From contig JAJPXE010000022.1 in the NCBI GenBank assembly GCA_021205645.1, positions 1-17,000 of the forward strand: a stretch of 17,000 nt of DNA, in the 5' to 3' direction. The notes beneath the pieces are model-generated. The model made no database searches. It was given only the letters and a program-made list of their open reading frames with translations, and was not told the origin of the DNA. The DNA is from Candidatus Gastranaerophilales bacterium. Lineage in GTDB: Bacteria; Cyanobacteriota; Vampirovibrionia; Gastranaerophilales; Gastranaerophilaceae. A program made the translations under genes and the position numbers. Shown one piece after another: positions 8,672 through 15,113 of the stretch (within the stretch, counting starts at the first letter, position 1; each line of letters starts with the position of its first letter).

Positions 8672-9943
8672 TTATAAACCTTTCCGTTCATTCAGTATCT
8701 CCCTTATTTTTGAAATCACAAAATCAAGTGCACCCTTCTGGTCATCAAAAATATTTTTACAAGCTTCAACAGTGGCAGTGTAGAAAGTGTTATCAGATAA
8801 GAATTTGTCAAGGGAACAATATAATTCCTGTTTGTTGTTTACCATTACAGATGCTTTTGCTCTAATCAGCAGCGAATAGATATCTCTAAAATTCTTAACT
8901 GACGGACCTGTTATGGTAGGAACATTGTATATGGCAGCCTCAAGCGGATTGTGTCCCCCCGTGTTGTTAAAACTTCCGCCGATAAATGCTATATCACATA
9001 CTGCATAAGTCTTTTTTAACTCACCCAGAGTGTCTAATATGATTATATCGCTCTTTTTAAATGTGTCTTTCATTGAGCGGTAACCGATTCCAAAATTATA
9101 TCCTTTTATAATTTTTTCTATTTCTGGTATACGTTCTAAGTGTCTTGGAGCAATTACCAGTTTAAGATTAGTATGTTTTTCTCTTAATTTTCCGAATGTA
9201 TCAATTAAAATCTCGTTTTCACCCGAATGTGTACTTCCTGCTATAAGGATTTTGTTATTACCTTTTTCTAAATCAATATCCGTTTCAATTTTATCAATAT
9301 CAAATTTAAGGTTTTTCATGACTTCTGTATTGTTCTCATCTGTTCCGATTGAGATAAACCTGTCATTATCAAGTCTGCTTTGAGTATATATTTTTGTGTA
9401 AAGCCTTAAAACCGGAGCAAAGAAAAATTTCAACCGCCGGTAAGAATTGTATGATTTGTCGGAAATTCGTCCGTTTATAATAAGAAGCGGTATGTTTCTT
9501 CTTTTACATTGAATGGCAAACTCCGGCCACAGCTCGGTTTCTGCAATCAAAACAATATCCGGATTAATTCTGTTTAAAAAATTATTGACGGCAATAGGAA
9601 TATCAAACGGAAAATAGGTAATAAAATCTGCTACATCCGGATATTTTTTTTTGACAAGCTCTTGAGCTGTTTTTGTTCCGGTTGTAAGAACAAGTTTATA
9701 CTCCGGATAAGTTTCCTTTGTTTTTTTGATAAGTTTTTCCAGCGACAAAACCTCACCAACTGAAACGGCATGATACATAATAACCTTATCGCCTAAATTC
9801 GGCGGGTTAAAGACCCCCATTTTAAGCATTCTTGTGCCGGTATCTTTGCCGGTGTGCAGTCTGCTTATTGCAACAAGCGGATAAAACAACGTAAACACTA
9901 CCAGTGCCGACATATCATATAAATGCGATAATAACTTAAACAT
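8672..9943 (-). CDS. waaA: 3-deoxy-D-manno-octulosonic acid (KDO) transferase
   Basis: GT30 enzyme (WaaA/KdtA) that attaches KDO from CMP-KDO to the lipid A precursor at the cytoplasmic face of the inner membrane. The 423-residue protein begins with a hydrophobic anchor (about 10-27). The catalytic loop is HAVSVGEV with base Glu64. Further family motifs are ETELWP (135-140), NGRISDKSY (157-165), GSTHSGE (236-242), APRH (265-268), and the CMP-binding IGGSF with GGHNPLEAA (321-337). Length is normal. AGGGAG lies about 6 bases before the ATG. It leads a cluster with a glycosyltransferase and an aldolase-like gene. Its presence is the best evidence that the organism is a diderm with LPS. Confidence 0.95.
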   Translation of the reverse strand: MFKLLSHLYDMSALVVFTLFYPLVAISRLHTGKDTGTRMLKMGVFNPPNLGDKVIMYHAVSVGEVLSLEKLIKKTKETYPEYKLVLTTGTKTAQELVKKKYPDVADFITYFPFDIPIAVNNFLNRINPDIVLIAETELWPEFAIQCKRRNIPLLIINGRISDKSYNSYRRLKFFFAPVLRLYTKIYTQSRLDNDRFISIGTDENNTEVMKNLKFDIDKIETDIDLEKGNNKILIAGSTHSGENEILIDTFGKLREKHTNLKLVIAPRHLERIPEIEKIIKGYNFGIGYRSMKDTFKKSDIIILDTLGELKKTYAVCDIAFIGGSFNNTGGHNPLEAAIYNVPTITGPSVKNFRDIYSLLIRAKASVMVNNKQELYCSLDKFLSDNTFYTATVEACKNIFDDQKGALDFVISKIREILNERKGL

Positions 9944-9974
9944 TTATACTCCCTGAAAACTTCTGTATTGTTTA

Positions 9975-10003
9975 GTTTTAACATAAATAAGCCGGATAGA
10001 CAA
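9975..10003 (-). promoter_or_regulatory. Candidate promoter for the waaA cluster
   Basis: On the minus strand TTGTCT (9998-10003) and TAAAAC (9975-9980) are separated by 17 bases, each matching the sigma-70 consensus at four of six positions. It sits about 30 bases upstream of the waaA start. Weak but well placed. Confidence 0.35.
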
Positions 10004-10063
10004 TAACGTGTTTTAAAATGTAATCAATTGAGTTTTCAGACTGACTTTGTATTGAAATCAGAC

Positions 10064-10092
10064 TTGAAAAAAGTTGTAAATCAGGTTACAAT
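10064..10092 (+). promoter_or_regulatory. Near-consensus promoter upstream of ssrA
   Basis: TTGAAA (10064-10069), a 17-base spacer and TACAAT (10087-10092) each match the sigma-70 boxes at five of six positions. This is the best promoter match I found in the window. The predicted start near 10099 falls at the foot of a 9-bp inverted repeat, and no ORF follows, which suggests a non-coding transcript or a long ssrA leader. Confidence 0.6.
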
Positions 10093-10099
10093 ATACAAA

Positions 10100-10176
10100 T
10101 GAGTTTGCGGAAAAATTAAAATAGCATAGTTGGTCGTCACCCTGCCGAAAATCCGTCTCGCAAACTCTCGGGGACG
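10100..10176 (+). ncRNA. Candidate unassigned structured RNA upstream of ssrA
   Basis: GAGTTTGCG (10101-10109) pairs perfectly with CGCAAACTC (10159-10167), closing a 49-base interior. A competing stem, CGTCTC with GGGACG (about 10154-10176), shares bases with the 3' arm, so two alternative folds are possible. A strong promoter lies directly before it. I could not match it to SRP RNA, 6S RNA, RNase P RNA or a known riboswitch, and although it contains AGTTGGT it does not fold as a tRNA. It could be an independent small RNA or the 5' leader of the tmRNA precursor. No clear terminator separates it from ssrA. Confidence 0.35.
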
Positions 10177-10205
10177 TTATCAATATCGGTTGGGTTTTGT
10201 ACAAT
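10177..10205 (+). promoter_or_regulatory. Candidate proximal promoter for ssrA
   Basis: TTATCA (10177-10182), 17 bases, then TACAAT (10200-10205). Transcription would begin near 10212, giving a leader of about 20 bases before the mature tmRNA end, of the sort removed by RNase P. Confidence 0.45.
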
Positions 10206-10231
10206 GAAAAATAAATAGAAAATTACATCGT

Positions 10232-10639
10232 GGGGATGTTCTGGATTTGACAGGATGAGCGATTAAATCAGGTTGCGAGTTCGGGTGCTGTTCCCGATTA
10301 TCAACAAGCAAACAAATTAAACGCTAAAAATAACGTTGTAGATGCAACTGCAGCATTCGCTGCACGTAGAGCTCCGGAAGCTCTTGCTGCCTAGTTTCGC
10401 AGCATGCTACCCTTTGATACCCAACTTGCCGGTATCTCTGGGCCATTATGCAAGTACAGTACTTCAATAGTGGTAGAAGTATCAAGTTGACCACCAAAGG
10501 TTGGTTTCTCCGCAAAAGAAACTCGGGTTATGGCATTGGCTTTGTTATTTTCCAACCTTAACCGAGATAATAAATAACTACGCTCGTAGATATTTGCTTT
10601 AATTCATTTTGGACGCGGGTTCGACTCCCGCCATCTCCA
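10232..10639 (+). ncRNA. ssrA: Transfer-messenger RNA (tmRNA), one-piece
   Basis: tmRNA with SmpB frees ribosomes stalled on broken mRNA and tags the product for proteolysis. The 5' end GGGGATG starts a tRNA-like half with the hallmark TTCTGGATTTGACAGG. The 3' half has the T-arm GCGGG, TTCGACT, CCCGC and the acceptor strand CATCTCC (10632-10638), which pairs with GGGGATG with one G-T wobble. The discriminator is A10639; CCA is not encoded. Length is 408 bases, in one piece, not permuted as in some marine cyanobacteria. Several GC stems between the tag and the 3' half fit the expected pseudoknots. The minus-strand ORFs crossing the gene are artefacts. smpB is not in the window. Confidence 0.97.
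10323..10394 (+). other. ssrA: tmRNA tag-peptide reading frame
   Basis: Resume codon GCT (10323-10325) follows AAATTAAAC, and the frame ends at TAG (10392-10394). It encodes 23 residues, starting AKNNVVDATAAF and ending RRAPEALAA. The Ala-Leu-Ala-Ala end is the usual ClpXP/ClpAP-type degron. AKNN followed by hydrophobics recalls cyanobacterial tags, but this one is longer and richer in alanine. Confidence 0.9.
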
Positions 10640-10717
10640 GTCTATGACAATTTAATAAATTAATAAGATTAGAAAACGCGGAATGCGGTGTTATTGTTAG
10701 GTTTTTACCGTCGAATA

Positions 10718-10814
10718 AAAGTTCGATTGTTAATAATTTCACCAGTTCCGCTTTTTCTTTGGGGGTTTGGCGCAAAAACAATGATTTCGCGTCTTTTGAA
10801 AGTTCGATTATTAA
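10718..10814 (+). repeat. Pair of 16-bp direct repeats downstream of ssrA
   Basis: AAAGTTCGATTGTTAA (10718-10733) and AAAGTTCGATTATTAA (10799-10814) match at 15 of 16 positions, 81 bases apart. Such a pair could be the remains of a duplication or of an insertion. Confidence 0.6.
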
Positions 10815-10901
10815 ATTTGCATAGTCTATTAAACTCCTCCGAACAAGCGGAGCAGGATTATGCGGAAGCGTACATTGCAGCTGCTTTGCAAGCGGAGCGT
10901 T

Positions 10902-10926
10902 GTGTTAACGACAACGTCGTTAACAC
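10902..10926. repeat. Perfect 11-bp hairpin
   Basis: GTGTTAACGAC (10902-10912), loop AAC, and GTCGTTAACAC (10916-10926) pair perfectly. No T-run follows on either strand, so it is not an ordinary intrinsic terminator. Confidence 0.75.
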
Positions 10927-11126
10927 CGACTCCGTTGCGGAGCGAGTGAGAACCGGTTCCCGCTGTCGCACGGCAGACCGTGTAAAAACAGTGGTATAGT
11001 GCTGATCTGCCCGCCTTGTCTGCACAAGCCGGCACCGTCATCACCGGCATACGCAACACCCGCTGCTAATTTGACACCATTTCACGGAGTGCTAAGAAAA
11101 ATTTTAATTTTTCCGCAAATTCATTA

Positions 11127-11957
11127 TTAAGCATCAAGTCCTAAATCAAGAACCGGAGCCTTAGCTGCAATTGCACTTGAAGAAATTATATCGACTCCCG
11201 TTGCTGCAATCTCTTTCAGCCTTTCTAGGTCAACATTTCCGCTTGCCTCAACAACGGCTCTATGGTTTATTATTTTAACAGCCTCTTTCATTTGTTCCGT
11301 TGTCATATTATCAAGCATAATAATATCAGCCTGACAATTTAGAGCCTCCTGTACCTGCTCTAAAGTGTCGCATTCTACTTCAATTTTGTGTGCATGTGAG
11401 ATTGTTTTTTTTAGTTTTTGTATGGCTTTTGTGATAGAGCCTGCAAACTTGACGTGATTATCTTTTATCATTGCACAGTCTGAAAGATTATACCGGTGAA
11501 GATAGCCGCAGCCTGTCTTAACTGCATACTTTTCGAAAATTCTGAAATTCGGAGTTGTTTTTCTTGTATCAACCATTCTGACATTATAATCGTTTATGAT
11601 TTCCTGATATTTACGGGATTCTGTCGCTATACCGCTCATTCGTTGGACATAATTGAGAGCGGTTCTCTCTCCGGTTAAAATCGCTCTTGCAGAACCCGAA
11701 ACTTCTGCAAGTTTTTGACCTTTCTTTATCACTTCGCCATCTTTTACAAAAAACTTGACTTTGATATTTTCTGATAAGATTTTGAATACAATCTCAAACA
11801 CTTCCCGCCCGCAAAACACCCCGTCCTGACGGGTGTTTAGATAACATCTCATCGTATCATTTTCAGATGTCAGATTATCCGTTGTTATATCTTCAAAACC
11901 GATATCTTCTTTTAATGCGTTTTTTACATGTTCTTCTATATAAAATTTATTTAACAA
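11127..11957 (-). CDS. nadC: Nicotinate-nucleotide pyrophosphorylase (carboxylating), quinolinate phosphoribosyltransferase
   Basis: Joins quinolinate to PRPP, releasing CO2, to give nicotinate mononucleotide in de novo NAD synthesis. The 276-residue protein shows the family N-terminus (ALKEDIGFEDITT, 14-26), DTRKTTP (130-136), the HRYNLSD motif (154-160), IKDNH with Lys165, EVECDTLE for substrate and metal, LDN (215-217) and EASGN (237-241). A Cys replaces the middle Gly of the usual GGG before the HR motif, a mild variant. The start is TTG at 11957: no in-frame ATG occurs before residue 36, and GGGAG sits about 10 bases upstream. It overlaps the 3' end of nadB by 11 bases, so translation is probably coupled. 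Confidence 0.95.
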   Translation of the reverse strand: MLNKFYIEEHVKNALKEDIGFEDITTDNLTSENDTMRCYLNTRQDGVFCGREVFEIVFKILSENIKVKFFVKDGEVIKKGQKLAEVSGSARAILTGERTALNYVQRMSGIATESRKYQEIINDYNVRMVDTRKTTPNFRIFEKYAVKTGCGYLHRYNLSDCAMIKDNHVKFAGSITKAIQKLKKTISHAHKIEVECDTLEQVQEALNCQADIIMLDNMTTEQMKEAVKIINHRAVVEASGNVDLERLKEIAATGVDIISSSAIAAKAPVLDLGLDA

Positions 11958-13563
11958 ACCCCGGTTCTCCCTCTCCTTTAATCACACAGTTATGTACGCC
12001 GTCTTGATTTGTCTGCGGGAAATCGGTTCTGTAATGAGCCCCTCTGGTTTCTTTCCGCTTTAATGCCGATTTTATAATCAGCTGTGCCGTACATAACATA
12101 TTTCTGTATTCGTATTCTTTTTTGTTCAAACATTTTATATCACGTCTGAATTCCGCTTTTAGTCTGAATATCTCGTCTAAACCCTTTAAAAGGGAATTTT
12201 CATCTCTTAAAATTCCGACATAGTCCCACATAATATCTTTTAATTTTTGTTTAAACAAATCAATATCAAAACTTTCATCACTGATAGGGTCAGTATATTT
12301 GTCGATAGTTGCCATGATTGTTTCGTCGATTTTTTTAGGCGGAGTGAGGTTTGTAAAAGTCAGGTAATTTGCAAGCTCATGTGCGCATACAACGCATTCG
12401 AGCAGTGAATTACTTGCAAGCCTGTTAGCTCCGTGAAGTCCGGTTGAGGCACATTCGCCGATTGCGTATAACCCTCTGACAGACGTTCTTCCGTCGACTC
12501 CGGATTTTATTCCGCCCATAAAATAATGTGCTGCGGGTGCTACGGGGATTAATTCTTTTGTAATATCTATACCGGCACTTTTACAGGTCTTTGATATGGT
12601 CGGGAACCGTTTTTTTAGTTTTTCTTCAGGTATTACTGCCGCATTGAGGTAAACATTATCGGAGTTCGTTTTCTGCATTCTGTCGTATATTGCACGTGCA
12701 ACAACATCACGCGGGGCAAGTTCTTTTAGCTCACTGTATTCGGACATGAATTCTTTACCATTGCAATCAAGAAGAATTGCCCCCTCACCCCGAACGGATT
12801 CGGAAATTAAAAATCTGTTTTTAAGCCCCTCGACGGCAAGTGCAGTCGGATGAAACTGAACAAATTCCAAATCCTGTAATATAGCTCCTGCCCGATATGC
12901 AAGCTCAATACCGTCACCTGTTGCAACAGCAGGGTTTGTCGTGTATTTGTACAATTGACCGACTCCGCCGGTTGCAAGTATTATTGCCGATGAATATATC
13001 GTTTCATATTCCTGAGTATCGTCATTGTATATTATTGTCCCTTTACATTCACCGTCAGAATTAATCAACAATTCCGTAACAATTGTTTCTTCAAGAATAT
13101 CAATATTAGGGTTTTCCTTTACCCTCTTGCATAATATTTTTTCAATAACACTTCCGGTTGCATCTCCTCCGGCATGCAAAATACGGCTTATACTGTGAGC
13201 ACCCTCAAGGGTGTATGCTATTTGTCCGTTCTCATCTCTGTCAAAATTTACCCCTAAATCAATTAAATCACTGATAACTTCATCTGAGTTTTCGGAGATA
13301 AATTTTATCGTATCGTATTCGCTCAGCCCGGCTCCTGCTCTCAGGGTGTCTTTAATATGCAAATCAACGCTGTCAGTGCTGTTTTCTTCCATAACTCCAA
13401 CAATGCCGCCCTGTGCGTATCGGGAATTACTCTCTCCAAAATTAGATTTTGTAATAACAAGCAATCCGTCAGGAAGATTTATTTGCTCGGTGATTTTTAA
13501 AGCGCAAAACAATCCTGAAATACCGCTTCCAACTATAACTGCCGAATATTTTGAATACTTCAT
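11947..13563 (-). CDS. nadB: L-aspartate oxidase
   Basis: FAD enzyme oxidising L-aspartate to iminoaspartate, which quinolinate synthase (NadA, not in this window) condenses with dihydroxyacetone phosphate. At 538 residues it matches the usual NadB length. The FAD-binding loop is GSGISG (12-17), followed by SNSRYAQGG (45-53). Active-site blocks are QFHPTAL (236-242), RGEGA (258-262), Arg290 in PRDVVARA, PAAHYFMGG (343-351) and GECASTGLHGANRLASNSLLE, given here only by its ends at 369 and 389. The HGANRLASNS core is shared with succinate dehydrogenase flavoproteins, but the overall pattern and the nadC neighbour make NadB clear. AAAGG precedes the ATG. A 63-base gap separates it from the upstream phosphatase gene. 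Confidence 0.96.
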   Translation of the reverse strand: MKYSKYSAVIVGSGISGLFCALKITEQINLPDGLLVITKSNFGESNSRYAQGGIVGVMEENSTDSVDLHIKDTLRAGAGLSEYDTIKFISENSDEVISDLIDLGVNFDRDENGQIAYTLEGAHSISRILHAGGDATGSVIEKILCKRVKENPNIDILEETIVTELLINSDGECKGTIIYNDDTQEYETIYSSAIILATGGVGQLYKYTTNPAVATGDGIELAYRAGAILQDLEFVQFHPTALAVEGLKNRFLISESVRGEGAILLDCNGKEFMSEYSELKELAPRDVVARAIYDRMQKTNSDNVYLNAAVIPEEKLKKRFPTISKTCKSAGIDITKELIPVAPAAHYFMGGIKSGVDGRTSVRGLYAIGECASTGLHGANRLASNSLLECVVCAHELANYLTFTNLTPPKKIDETIMATIDKYTDPISDESFDIDLFKQKLKDIMWDYVGILRDENSLLKGLDEIFRLKAEFRRDIKCLNKKEYEYRNMLCTAQLIIKSALKRKETRGAHYRTDFPQTNQDGVHNCVIKGEGEPGFVK

Positions 13564-13626
13564 ATTTAAACCTTTTGTTCGTAGGCTGTACTAATTCAAT
13601 TTTTACTGTCTTTAAACCATTTTACT

Positions 13627-14112
13627 TCAAAAACGGTTTTTTACAAAGTTCTGTGTCCATCCGGCTAAATCAGGATAAAGTTTTTGGTTGTGACCGTGTG
13701 CGAGCCATTCCTGCATATTTATAACGGCATTATCTATATGGTTCTTAGCTTTATAGATAAAAGAATACATGCCGGTTCTGTCCGCTCCCGCTTTACAGTG
13801 TATGTGTGCTTTGCCGCCGTTTGATTTAACTTCCTCCACCTCTTTTAAAAATGTATCTATGTTTTCCTCTTTGGGGTGTCGGGTAATGCTCGGTATACTG
13901 TGATATCTCATCCCAAGTTTTTCAACTTCGGTTTTTTCGTCAAAATTCAGTCCGCTTTTATACATTGTTCTAAAATTAAATACATCCGTAACACCTTGTT
14001 CTTTCAGCCATTTCAAATCTTCTTTTTGCGGCTGTGCTGAGCGTGATACGGTATTATCTATTTTTGAATAATTTAACGGCCGAGCTGTGAAAGTTATTGG
14101 TTGAATTATCAT
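13627..14112 (-). CDS. Dual-specificity/protein tyrosine phosphatase-like protein
   Basis: The 161-residue protein has the Cys-phosphatase P-loop HCKAGADRTG, with nucleophile Cys106 and Arg112 in a CX5R arrangement. The upstream SRSAQP (23-28) and VFNFR (44-48) match the SxQP ... xxNLR pattern of Siw14-like and DSP-fused phosphatases. The first 15 residues (MIIQPITFTARPLNY) precede the domain; a short I-x-F-x-A/G head like this is something I associate with Gastranaerophilales proteins. No signal peptide or membrane segment is visible. The ATG lacks a good ribosome binding site. It lies 63 bases upstream of nadB on the same strand and may share its transcript. Substrate could be protein, inositol phosphate or nucleotide phosphate; I cannot tell which. 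Confidence 0.82.
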   Translation of the reverse strand: MIIQPITFTARPLNYSKIDNTVSRSAQPQKEDLKWLKEQGVTDVFNFRTMYKSGLNFDEKTEVEKLGMRYHSIPSITRHPKEENIDTFLKEVEEVKSNGGKAHIHCKAGADRTGMYSFIYKAKNHIDNAVINMQEWLAHGHNQKLYPDLAGWTQNFVKNRF

Positions 14113-14244
14113 AATGCCAAAATATCATATTTTTCAGGCAGCTGCAACCGATTTTTATTAAATTATGTAACAAATATATAAAAAGGATATAAAATTGGTT
14201 AATTTTTTGTAACGATTAAACTTTATATAAATACAGGAATAAAT

Positions 14245-14286
14245 ATGTATTACATGCCTGCTGCATGCGGGTCAATGTTAATATGA
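14245..14286 (+). CDS. 13-codon leader ORF overlapping the next start
   Basis: ATG at 14245 has an excellent ribosome binding site (AGGA, 6-base spacing) and encodes MYYMPAACGSMLI. Its TGA (14284-14286) overlaps the ATG at 14283 of the following gene as ATGA. The downstream gene has no good ribosome binding site of its own, so ribosomes finishing this leader could re-start there. The peptide has no run of one amino acid that would suggest classic attenuation. Alternatively it is a chance ORF, and the downstream gene uses a different start. Confidence 0.45.
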   Translation: MYYMPAACGSMLI

Positions 14287-14801
14287 AAGAAACGGGGGAA
14301 ATGGATAACTTTCATTTTATAGACGTAAAACCTGCTATAGACCATGCTGAAACAGCATCAATTAAGGATACAATATTCAGACGTGCAAGAGAAAAATCTA
14401 ATACACTTGCTGCTGAAAAGGGCGAAAGTTACACATCTGATATTCAGAATGATGTTATGTCTGTTGCACACGAGAGTATTCAAGGAACTCAGGCAAACCC
14501 GTTTAACAGGTTTATTGAAAGTATGGGGTTGAATAATGAACAAACCGAAGAAGTTTCAGAGGCTCAACCTGCCGGGAAATCTGTTGATATACAGGAGATT
14601 TATACAAGGGAAATAAAACGTAATATTGAAAGTGTCAGCAATGAGGCATTTGCAGGTTCGGTAAAGAATGAAACTATGGCAGCTGCCAGAAACCAGTTTA
14701 GTCAGGCGACTAATTTGACTGCTACATTGAATTTTTTGAATACGCAGGCAGCCATTCGAATGGCAGAGGGAGCACATTCAAAGATTAATTTTTTGTCTTA
14801 A
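14283..14801 (+). CDS. Unknown soluble helical protein
   Basis: I do not recognise this protein. From ATG 14283 it has 172 residues. Other in-frame starts are ATG 14265 (178 residues) and ATG 14301 (166 residues, MDNFHF, preceded too closely by GGGGG). I chose 14283 because it overlaps the stop of a leader ORF with a good ribosome binding site. It is acidic to neutral, probably all-helical, with no signal peptide or membrane segment. It seems to contain a weak internal duplication: IQNDVMSVAHE (54-64) resembles VKNETMAAARN (127-137), and both follow a charged helix beginning with Ile (27 and 103). The C-terminus (NFLNTQAAIRMAEGAHSK) is amphipathic. The gene stands alone between the divergent phosphatase gene and the ferritin-like gene. 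Confidence 0.65.
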   Translation: MKETGEMDNFHFIDVKPAIDHAETASIKDTIFRRAREKSNTLAAEKGESYTSDIQNDVMSVAHESIQGTQANPFNRFIESMGLNNEQTEEVSEAQPAGKSVDIQEIYTREIKRNIESVSNEAFAGSVKNETMAAARNQFSQATNLTATLNFLNTQAAIRMAEGAHSKINFLS

Positions 14802-14991
14802 GAGATGAATTTTTGCTGTGTTATAAAGAAAAAAATTCATGCCGGATATTTTGTGCTGTTTTTAATTATTTGTGTGATATTGTAATGAATACCGATTAGC
14901 CGGTCGGATAGCAGTTTAGTCTAATGTTTTTAATTCTTTTTTATTGCTTAATTGAAACAGAGAGTGCAAAAAATTCCAAAATTAATATACG
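14802..14991. other. First part of the gap before the ferritin-like gene
   Basis: No gene is seen in this stretch. Apart from the hairpin at 14805-14840 it is AT-rich. A promoter for the ferritin-like gene should lie here; TTGAAA at about 14952 is a possible -35, but no good -10 stands at the right distance. Confidence 0.4.
14805..14840 (+). terminator. Possible terminator after the unknown helical protein
   Basis: ATGAATTTTT (14805-14814) pairs perfectly with AAAAATTCAT (14831-14840) around a 16-base loop, just after the stop at 14801. The stem is long but AT-rich, and the following sequence is only partly T-rich. Confidence 0.4.
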
Positions 14992-15065
14992 ACAGTTGGT
15001 GTACCGTTCCGGTACACAGTCTGTAGGGCAGCAACGGGAGTTGCGGAAGCAGTTCATTCCGGCAA
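14992..15065 (+). promoter_or_regulatory. Structured 5' leader of the ferritin-like gene
   Basis: An extended hairpin (14992-15024) has an 8-bp upper stem GTGTACCG/CGGTACAC with loop TTC and a 4-bp lower stem ACAG/CTGT. Next come two competing stems: GCAAC/GTTGC (15031-15044) and TTGCGGAA with TTCCGGCAA (15041-15065, one bulge), which cannot form together because they share TTGC. Mutually exclusive stems ahead of a ribosome binding site are typical of regulatory leaders. No known riboswitch class is recognised. Confidence 0.4.
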
Positions 15066-15113
15066 ATTTTGGAGATTTTTTGCAGATTATGTACAAAAAG
15101 AAAGGATATTACT

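Larger units (their letters stand above)
10640..11126. other. 487-bp non-coding stretch after ssrA, GC-rich and hairpin-dense
   Basis: No ORF here looks real: the frames lack ribosome binding sites and recognisable folds. The left part (10640-10830) has ordinary composition and carries a direct repeat. From about 10837 to 11060 G+C rises to roughly 57% (hand count for 10861-11040), against about 36% for the window. Inverted repeats are packed together: CTTCG-type stems are absent, but CTCCG/CGGAG occurs at 10837-10852 and again at 10930-10942, an 11-bp stem lies at 10902-10926, the palindrome GAACCGGTTC at 10950-10959, CACGG/CCGTG at 10969-10982, and GCCGG/CCGGC near 11029-11047. This may be an interspersed repeat, a decayed insertion at the tmRNA 3' end, or an unknown RNA. 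Confidence 0.5.

Noticed and set aside
10101..10176. Possible tRNA because of AGTTGGT resembling a D-loop
   Set aside because: No anticodon stem or T-arm with GTTCRANNC can be formed, and the acceptor-like stem does not have tRNA spacing.
10599..10781. Minus-strand 60-residue ORF ending MAGVEPASKMN
   Set aside because: Its C-terminal part is the reverse complement of the tmRNA 3' end, a well-known source of false ORFs, and it has no ribosome binding site.
10688..10999. Plus-strand 103-residue ORF in the GC-rich patch
   Set aside because: No ribosome binding site, no recognisable fold, and the sequence is dominated by hairpin repeats; the opposite frame is equally open.
10232..11126. Intact genomic island integrated at ssrA
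   Set aside because: No integrase gene and no second copy of the tmRNA 3' end was found between ssrA and nadC; at most a remnant is possible.
15069..15113. Earlier ATG start for the ferritin-like gene
   Set aside because: The ATG at 15114 has AAAGGA at proper spacing, whereas the extra 15 residues would be translated from the leader region without a ribosome binding site.
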